DNA of 64,000 nt from Oligoflexia bacterium (GTDB lineage Bacteria; Bdellovibrionota; Bacteriovoracia; Bacteriovoracales; Bacteriovoracaceae), in the NCBI GenBank assembly GCA_015232355.1, contig JADFZW010000005.1, positions 156,380 through 220,379 on the forward strand, written 5' to 3'. The position numbers and the translations under genes are program-made. The notes below the pieces were generated by a model. It made no database searches. It had not been told where the DNA came from and saw nothing but the letters and a program-made list of their open reading frames with translations. Of this stretch, positions 55,555 through 60,270 are shown piece after piece. Numbering within the stretch: position 1 is the stretch's first letter; every line of letters begins with the position of its first letter.

Positions 55555-55800
55555 TTATTTTCTCCTAAACGCATTAATTACACCGATAAACATACAATGA
55601 TCTCTAAGAAGCCATATTAGACGATAATTTTTACCATTGAATTCAATAGGATCAGTCTTAAAGTACTCAAAATCATCATCCCTATCATCGACTTCAAAAA
55701 AACCACCATCCAATTTTTTCACTAATTCCAATATAATTTCATCATTGATTGATTCTGAATGTTTTATCCGATAAAAGAATAAAGAAAGATAATAAAGTAA
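55555..55800 (-). pseudogene. higB: HigB-like toxin without start codon
   Basis: The minus-strand frame that ends in a TAA at 55555-55557 reads ...KHSESINDEIILELVKKLDG, GFFEVDDRDDDFEYF, KTDPIEFNGKNYRLIWLLRD and HCMFIGVINAFRRK. The last segment is the typical end of HigB/RelE-like toxins. The frame is open only back to a TAA at 55801-55803 and contains no ATG in its first part, so the 5' end is lost or frameshifted. A good ribosome-binding sequence (GGAGG) still stands a few bases further upstream. Antitoxin higA follows after 2 bases. Confidence 0.7.
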
Positions 55801-55822
55801 TTATAAATACCTCCTTAAAATA

Positions 55823-55850
55823 ATTTTATTAAATTTTAATTTAATAAAAT
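55823..55850. promoter_or_regulatory. Perfect dyad upstream of higBA
   Basis: ATTTTATTAAATT (55823-55835) and its exact reverse complement (55838-55850) flank two T, forming a 28-bp palindrome just before the higB remnant. It is a likely operator and also the left edge of the extension of repeat copy D. Confidence 0.6.
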
Positions 55851-55905
55851 TCAAATAAACTCACTTCAAAATAATTACATCACATTGTATCTAGCAGCTT
55901 CGAAA

Positions 55906-56027
55906 GTGAATTCTTATTTACTTTACTAAAGCATCCATTAATATTGAATTAAGATGTTGTGATCTAATTTGCGTTAGTATTGTATTGCATTTTTTTTGCA
56001 TTGGAACTCGAAAAGTGTGCTGGCACC
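55906..56027 (+). repeat. Island repeat, copy D
   Basis: GTGAATTCTTATTTACTTTA through TAAAGCATCCATTAATATTG, GATCTAATTTGCGTTAGTAT and GCATTGGAACTCGAAAAGTG to TGCTGGCACC. It ends 17 bases before the tumA stop codon. A further match to copy G extends left to about 55832 (CACTTCAAAATAATT...TTCGAAAGTG). Confidence 0.85.
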
Positions 56028-56044
56028 GTAAACTCTAAACTCTG

Positions 56045-56413
56045 TTAAGCGGCCAAATCAAATTCAATTTTAGAATAATCAATAATTGGCATTTTAAGAT
56101 GTTTTCCGTTTACAGTTTTTTCTTTAATGTGAATGGCCCCGATATTAACAAAAAATTTAATAATCTTTTTTAAATTGGCCAAATCCATTTGTGATATTTT
56201 AGACAGCTCATAAACTGATTTTGGTTTAAATTTTACAATTAAAATCAGTATGTGAACATTCTTAACAAAACGCTCATAATCTTTTCTATTCTCAAAGGAT
56301 ATTTCATAATGATTATGATTAGTCATAGCATTTTTCTCTAGTTGCTTCCAGCTATTTATAAAATCATTAAACATATCACTTGTAGGTTTCATTGTTATAA
56401 TTAGTTTTTTCAT
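56045..56413 (-). CDS. tumA: TumA-type antitoxin (helix-turn-helix)
   Basis: This 122-residue protein has a helical N-terminal part (MKPTSDMFNDFINSWKQLEKN) and a C-terminal winged helix-turn-helix (ILIVKFKPKSVYELSKISQMDLANLKKIIKFFVNIGAIHIKEK), the pattern KP.SVYELA....DL.NL.K. found in antitoxins paired with TumE/DUF6516 toxins. It lies downstream of and overlaps tumE by 4 bases. The pairing supports the assignment more than the sequence alone. Confidence 0.75.
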   Translation of the reverse strand: MKKLIITMKPTSDMFNDFINSWKQLEKNAMTNHNHYEISFENRKDYERFVKNVHILILIVKFKPKSVYELSKISQMDLANLKKIIKFFVNIGAIHIKEKTVNGKHLKMPIIDYSKIEFDLAA

Positions 56414-56700
56414 ATTTCAATCCTCATATGTAGTAGCACGAATTGTTTAAAATCCAATGCTAATTTATTAACACCGTTGAATTCGTATTCGAATTCATTA
56501 TCATCAAGATGATAATGGTGTCCTTTGGGAGAATGGTTGTCGATTAATACTCTGATTCCCTTTGTTGGATTTACGCAAATTAATCTATATTTAATTCCTT
56601 CTGGAAATTCTTTACTGGCATTCACCTTCCAAATACACATTTCTACTATTACGCCATTTTTATATATTTTTTTTGAATAATGTCTTATTTCTGCTTTCAT
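56410..56700 (-). CDS. tumE: TumE-family toxin (DUF6516)
   Basis: This 96-residue protein contains VEMCIWKVNASKEFPEGIKYRLICVNPTKGIRVLIDNHSPKGHHYHLDDNEFEYEFNGVNKLALDFKQ. The pattern YRL...R.LYDNH..KG.H.H..D.E..Y.F is the TumE/DUF6516 signature; the His cluster in KGHHYHLDD is the probable active site. It is followed by its HTH antitoxin with ATGA overlap. A perfect palindrome overlaps the start codon. Confidence 0.78.
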   Translation of the reverse strand: MKAEIRHYSKKIYKNGVIVEMCIWKVNASKEFPEGIKYRLICVNPTKGIRVLIDNHSPKGHHYHLDDNEFEYEFNGVNKLALDFKQFVLLHMRIEI

Positions 56701-56713
56701 ACTACAGTAGTAT
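56699..56713. promoter_or_regulatory. tumE-tumA operator
   Basis: ATACTAC-A-GTAGTAT is a perfect 15-bp palindrome overlapping the tumE start codon. A repressor bound there would block transcription and translation start. Confidence 0.6.
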
Positions 56714-56763
56714 CATCCTTGGGGGTGTAATTCAACCCCCATTATTGTTCCTTCCAACTTTTC

Positions 56764-56915
56764 GGTGCCAGATCCTTGGTTGAGCTTTAAAAAGTGAATT
56801 CTTATTTACTTTACTAAAGCATCCATTAATATTGGATTAAAATGTTTTGATCTAATTTGCGTTAGTACTGTATCGCATTTTTTTTGCATTGGAACTCAAA
56901 AAGTGTGCTGGCACC
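56764..56915 (+). repeat. Island repeat, copy E, with terminal inverted repeats
   Basis: This copy begins with GGTGCCAG (56764-56771) and ends with CTGGCACC (56908-56915), exact inverted 8-bp termini, enclosing GTGAATTCTTATTTACTTTA and the rest of the common core. It is the only copy in which both ends are seen, and it suggests a unit of 152 bp. Right of it stands a plus-strand gene fragment with no start. Confidence 0.8.
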
Positions 56916-56920
56916 TATAA

Positions 56921-57058
56921 CCTAATTCGAGAAAAGATGATTTCAAAAAACAGTTAAACACTCAACTGTTGCCGGTGCTTAAATCAGGTGATTACGCAAG
57001 TTTTGATTTTGAGAATGCTTGGAATTATATTTTAGAATTAGGCAAAGACTATTCCTAA
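56921..57058 (+). pseudogene. 3' fragment of an unidentified gene
   Basis: The plus-strand frame is open from a TAA at 56918 to a TAA at 57056-57058 and reads ...SRKDDFKKQLNTQLLPVLKS, GDYASFDFENAWNYILELGK, DYS. It looks protein-like (aromatic and charged residues well spaced) but has no start codon, and it begins 5 bases after repeat copy E. It is the 3' end of a gene whose 5' part was lost at the repeat. The family is not recognised. Confidence 0.5.
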
Positions 57059-57068
57059 AAGAATATTT

Positions 57069-57291
57069 TTACTTAACTGACTCAATTGCTTTTCGATGGG
57101 ACAATATTTCCTTTATTGAGATACGTCTTGCCTTCCTCGCACTAATAATTCTATAGATAGTGCCTGATGTTCGTTTAGTAAATACTACAACTAATATACC
57201 GTTATCTTAATTCTCCAATAATCGATTCGAAGCTTATTTTGTGTTTTAAAATATTTGTACTTGCTTTATTTTCATCCCACTCAAACTTCAT
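57069..57291 (-). pseudogene. brnTA remnant with internal deletion
   Basis: From an ATG at 57291 it reads MKFEWDENKASTNILKHKIS, FES, then jumps to IIGELR*, missing the middle of BrnT that the copy at 58392-58686 retains. The rest, in a shifted frame, gives DNGILVVVFTKRTSGT and RIISARKARRISIKEILSHR, a fusion of the BrnT end to the BrnA start, and stops at 57069. It shares the extra base in GAATTAAGATAACGG with the other copy, so the duplication came after that frameshift. Confidence 0.75.
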
Positions 57292-57321
57292 TTTCTATTT
57301 ATCCTTTTTTATCTAATCAAT

Positions 57322-57383
57322 AGCATTTATTCTAGATATTACATTGAAGGAAGAAAAGAAAAAAAGTACTTTTTAAATCACCA
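57322..57383 (+). repeat. Second island repeat family, partial copy
   Basis: AATAGCATTTATTCTAGATA and TTACATTGAAGGAAGAAAAG followed by AAAAAAAGTACTTTTTAAAT match the left end of the long duplicated repeat at 54928 and 58753. Further right, AAACATTGATAAGAAG (57398) and GTCGGCAGGCACC (57465) are other shared pieces. The remaining bases to 57506 hold no gene. Confidence 0.6.
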
Positions 57384-57506
57384 CCTACTATCTTTATAAA
57401 ACATTGATAAGAAGTTTGTTGATGGATAAATTATTTTGCTCATTTAGTGAGTATTCAAAAATAAGTCGGCAGGCACCTTTTCGGCTAAATATAAGTTTAC
57501 TTTTTG

Positions 57507-57521
57507 GTATAACAGTTATAC
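57507..57521. promoter_or_regulatory. brnTA operator (plus-strand module)
   Basis: GTATAAC-A-GTTATAC is a perfect 15-bp palindrome 10 bases upstream of the brnT start. Confidence 0.6.
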
Positions 57522-57530
57522 TATCTAAAT

Positions 57531-57806
57531 ATGAGATTTAAATGGGATGAAAATAAGAATAAAAAATTAAAAGCAGATAATAGGCGGGGATTTGGATTTG
57601 AAACTGTTAAAAAATTATTTGATTCTCAATATTATTTAGATCAAAAAAATGATGATCCGGCCCAATTCAGGGCCATAGGTATAGTTGATAATAAATTAGT
57701 TACCCTTATTTTTGAATCTCGTGAAGATCATGAAGGTGAGTACTATCATTTTATAACATATTGGTTTTCTACCAAAACAGAAAGAAGTCTTTATGAAAAA
57801 GGATAA
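57531..57806 (+). CDS. brnT: BrnT-like toxin
   Basis: This 91-residue protein fits BrnT: MRFKWDENKNKKLKADNRRGFGFETVKKLFDSQYYL start, ending ...HFITYWFSTKTERSLYEKG (BrnT: RIISAR.AT..ER..YE). BrnT is a RelE-fold ribonuclease toxin. The body is diverged (DDPAQFRAIGIVDNKLVTLIFESRED), so specificity may differ. It overlaps the next gene by 14 bases. This is the only TA module of the island on the plus strand. Confidence 0.75.
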   Translation: MRFKWDENKNKKLKADNRRGFGFETVKKLFDSQYYLDQKNDDPAQFRAIGIVDNKLVTLIFESREDHEGEYYHFITYWFSTKTERSLYEKG

Positions 57807-58068
57807 AAAGAAAATAGTTTCTATAAGAAAAATTGAAAAGGAAGCATTAGAGGGAAAAGATGTTAATCAGTATTTTGGCAATGGCAAAAGGATGCTTCCT
57901 TTGTCAGCAAAAATTCAGCGAGTTAATGTAGATTTTGGAATAAGAACGCTAGAAGAACTAGATGAAGTTGCGACTGAATTAAATGTTGGTCGACAAGCTG
58001 TGATCAAGTTATATATACAGCGAGAGCTAGATCAACATTTTTTGGCCAAGCATGCTAGAAAAAAGTAA
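57793..58068 (+). CDS. brnA: BrnA-like antitoxin
   Basis: This 91-residue protein has a basic N-terminal half with KIVSIRKIEKEALEGKDVNQYFGNGKRM and a C-terminal ribbon-helix-helix (IQRVNVDFGIRTLEELDEVATELNVGRQAVIKLYIQRELDQHF), the typical antitoxin of BrnT-type toxins. It overlaps brnT by 14 bases and would repress the operon through the palindrome upstream. Confidence 0.8.
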   Translation: MKKDKKKIVSIRKIEKEALEGKDVNQYFGNGKRMLPLSAKIQRVNVDFGIRTLEELDEVATELNVGRQAVIKLYIQRELDQHFLAKHARKK

Positions 58069-58132
58069 GTTGAAAAGTATTATGTAATCACTCATTACTA
58101 GAATGCTTAACTAAAATTCCCTGTACTATAGG

Positions 58133-58435
58133 TCAAGATGCTTTCTTATGTTTACAGGAGGCGATGGAATATAGAGCATTGTTTATAACTGTGTGTGCTC
58201 CAATTCTTTTCTTTTTTGCTTCCCTACCGGCCCAAATCAAAATTTTTGGATGAAGACGAATTGAGATTGGTTTATATTTTTCTTCAAGAGTTTTTGGTGG
58301 TCTTCCTCTTGATTTGCGTTTTTCTCCAGTATGAGACTCAATTGCTTTTCGATGGGACAATATTTCCTTTGTTGAGATACGTCTTGCTTTGCTAAAAGGG
58401 AAGATTTTTGAATTCTTCATATTTTTTCCTTTCAT
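58133..58435 (-). CDS. brnA: BrnA antitoxin of a module with frameshifted toxin
   Basis: This 100-residue protein reads KIFPFSKARRISTKEILSHRKAIESHTGEKRKSRGRPPKTLEEKYKPISIRLHPKILIWAGREAKKKRIGAHTVINNALYSIA, close to BrnA (RGRP..EEK..ISIRL...VL...). It is intact and overlaps the end of the broken brnT by about 44 bases; starting at the second Met (58420) shortens this. It is an orphan antitoxin if the toxin is dead. Confidence 0.82.
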   Translation of the reverse strand: MKGKNMKNSKIFPFSKARRISTKEILSHRKAIESHTGEKRKSRGRPPKTLEEKYKPISIRLHPKILIWAGREAKKKRIGAHTVINNALYSIASCKHKKAS

Positions 58436-58686
58436 TTATGTTTGCCTTCCTCGCACTAATAATTCTATAGACAGTGCCTGATGTTCGTTTAGTAAATACT
58501 ACAACTAATATACCGTTATCTTAATTCTCCAATAATCCATTCTCTAACTTCCGTGGCAGTAGAATGTTTTTCATCAGGGGCAATGAGAGCATATGGGTCA
58601 TCAAATATCGTTATTGCTAATTCGAAGCTTATGTTGTGTTTTAAAATATTTGTCCTTGCTTTATTTTCATCCCACTCAAACTTCAT
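58392..58686 (-). pseudogene. brnT: brnT toxin with single-base frameshift
   Basis: From the ATG at 58686: MKFEWDENKARTNILKHNIS, FELAITIFDDPYALIAPDEK, HSTATEVREWIIGEL, then a stop (R*). In the next frame it continues DNGILVVVFTKRTSGTVYRI, ISARKANINERKKYEEFKN and LPF, ending at 58392. An extra A in GAATTAAGATAACGG explains the break. The parts match the whole of BrnT, so it was functional until recently. Confidence 0.85.
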
Positions 58687-58715
58687 TTTCTAACTATCCT
58701 TTTTATCTAATCAAT

Positions 58716-58737
58716 ATTTTCAGTATATACTGAAAAT
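58716..58737. promoter_or_regulatory. Perfect palindrome upstream of brnTA (minus-strand module)
   Basis: TTTTCAGTATATACTGAAAA, extended by one A and one T to 22 bp, is a perfect palindrome 30 bases upstream of the brnT start. It is a strong candidate for a BrnA-binding operator, still intact although the toxin is broken. Confidence 0.7.
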
Positions 58738-58752
58738 AGATTAAAATCAATA

Positions 58753-59031
58753 GCATTTTATTTCTAGATACCACATCATTGAAGGAAGAAAAAAAGAAAA
58801 GTACTTTTTAAATCACTGATCAGGATAACATCAAAAAAATTTATTTTATCTTTGATTTAATCATTTTAAATTTTGTATAAGTCAGTGATTTACGTAATGG
58901 CACTTTTTTTATTGCTTATTTATTTTGCTAAAGCATCCATCAATATTGGATTAAAATGTTTTGATCTAATTTGCGTTAGTATTGTATTGCATTTTTTTTT
59001 GCATTGGAACTCGAAAAGTGTGCTGGCAACC
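58753..59031 (+). repeat. Long duplicated repeat including island repeat copy F
   Basis: Near-identical to 54928-55200 over about 270 bases, with small indels (TGAAGGAAG region) and GGCAACC for GGCACC at the end. It is the last recognisable member at the right edge of the island, 98 bases before the reverse transcriptase gene. Confidence 0.85.
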
Positions 59032-59128
59032 TAAAGAAAATAAATTAAACATCGATAAGAGAAAAGAAGGTAGATAAGTTATTTTTATTAATAATGGTAT
59101 AGGTACATTTAGATATTTTGTCCTCTGT

Positions 59129-60211
59129 ATGGAAAATAATAAAAAATCAAATATAATTTCTGAGGTGATTTCGCAATTAGAGGTAACATACAACCTAATT
59201 GTAAAAAAACGTCATAACTCAAATCATCACAATGATATTTGGAATACAAGAAAAGAATGGGTCGCTATTAAAGCTAAACTACAAGAGCAACTTGAGAATG
59301 GAACTTTTAGATTTTCTCCCTCTGCTCAGTACAATATCGAAAAGAAAAAATTAACTGTATATACAGCAATTGACTGGATAGTATTAAAATCCATTACGAA
59401 TGTTTTAACTCCCATACTAATAGAAACCAATACCAAAACAGCAAAATGCTACAATCTCAAAGGAAATGGTGGAAATAAAAAAGCATTAAAAGATTTAATG
59501 AGTGTAATAGATAATTATCAATATGTACTTAGAACCGATATTAAATCATATTATAAAAGTATCAATCACTATAAATTACTCGATCTCCTTGCAAAAAAAA
59601 TTAAAGATAGAGATGTTTTGAGATTGATTTATGATTACTGCAATCAACTTGTCTGGAAAGATGGAGAATATAAAACCATATCTATTGGAATTTCTCTTGG
59701 ATGTCCACTTTCTCCTCTAATCGGCACCTTTTATCTGGCAACATTAGATCAAGAAATGGCCAAACAAAAAATATTTTACATAAGATATATGGATGACATT
59801 CTTATTCTTGCAAAAACAAGATGGCATTTACGAAATGCCATTAAAGTATTGGAACAAGTATTAAACCAATTAGAACTACTTAAACATCCTGATAAAACAT
59901 CCATAGGTAAAATAATAAATGGATTCGAATTTCTTGGATATTTTGTAACCAAGCTAGGACTACAAGTAGGATCTACTAGTATAAAAAGATTTAATGAAAA
60001 ATTAACCCAGCTTTATGAGCAAAATGCGAGAAAAAATCGCATTGGGGAATATATAAAAAATTGGGGAAGGTATATAAGGGGAGGATTGTCACCGCTTACA
60101 CTTTTAGGAGATGTGTTTGGAATAATTAAATTGTGTCTTTCACCACACATGAAAGACATAAAATTATTTTTTACTCCGAATACTTTATTGCATTCATCTT
60201 CATTGCTTTGA
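59129..60211 (+). CDS. Stand-alone reverse transcriptase
   Basis: This 360-residue protein has the RT palm and fingers: YTAIDWIVLKSITNVLTPI, YVLRTDIKSYYKSINHYKL, SIGISLGCPLSPLIGTFYLATLDQEMAK, the catalytic RYMDDILILAKT (about 215-226), LKHPDKTSIGKIINGFEFLGYFV, then a thumb-like ...FNEKLTQLYEQNARKNRIGEYIKNWGRYIRGG. Both Asp of YMDD are present, so it should be active. It resembles group-II-like RTs but lacks an endonuclease domain and has no visible intron RNA domain V. It lacks the VTG and NAxxH features of retron RTs. No obvious ribosome-binding site precedes the ATG. The role, which may be defence or mobility, is unknown. Confidence 0.85.
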   Translation: MENNKKSNIISEVISQLEVTYNLIVKKRHNSNHHNDIWNTRKEWVAIKAKLQEQLENGTFRFSPSAQYNIEKKKLTVYTAIDWIVLKSITNVLTPILIETNTKTAKCYNLKGNGGNKKALKDLMSVIDNYQYVLRTDIKSYYKSINHYKLLDLLAKKIKDRDVLRLIYDYCNQLVWKDGEYKTISIGISLGCPLSPLIGTFYLATLDQEMAKQKIFYIRYMDDILILAKTRWHLRNAIKVLEQVLNQLELLKHPDKTSIGKIINGFEFLGYFVTKLGLQVGSTSIKRFNEKLTQLYEQNARKNRIGEYIKNWGRYIRGGLSPLTLLGDVFGIIKLCLSPHMKDIKLFFTPNTLLHSSSLL

Positions 60212-60270
60212 TCTTCGCAATAAGTCCCAAAAGAAGCGTGGCACTCTCTCGATAAAAAAATGAGGGATTT

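Noticed and set aside
55099..56027. Canonical attC sites
   Set aside because: I looked for RYYYAAC and GTTRRRY core pairs; only GCGTTAGTA and its complement come near, so I do not call them attC.
50300..59031. CRISPR array from the spaced repeats
   Set aside because: Repeats are about 120 bp, diverged and separated by genes of varied length, not short uniform spacers.
59031..60270. Retron or diversity-generating retroelement
   Set aside because: No inverted-repeat msr-msd RNA before the RT, no VTG/NAxxH motifs, and no template/variable repeat pair or SQ-type motif 4 seen.
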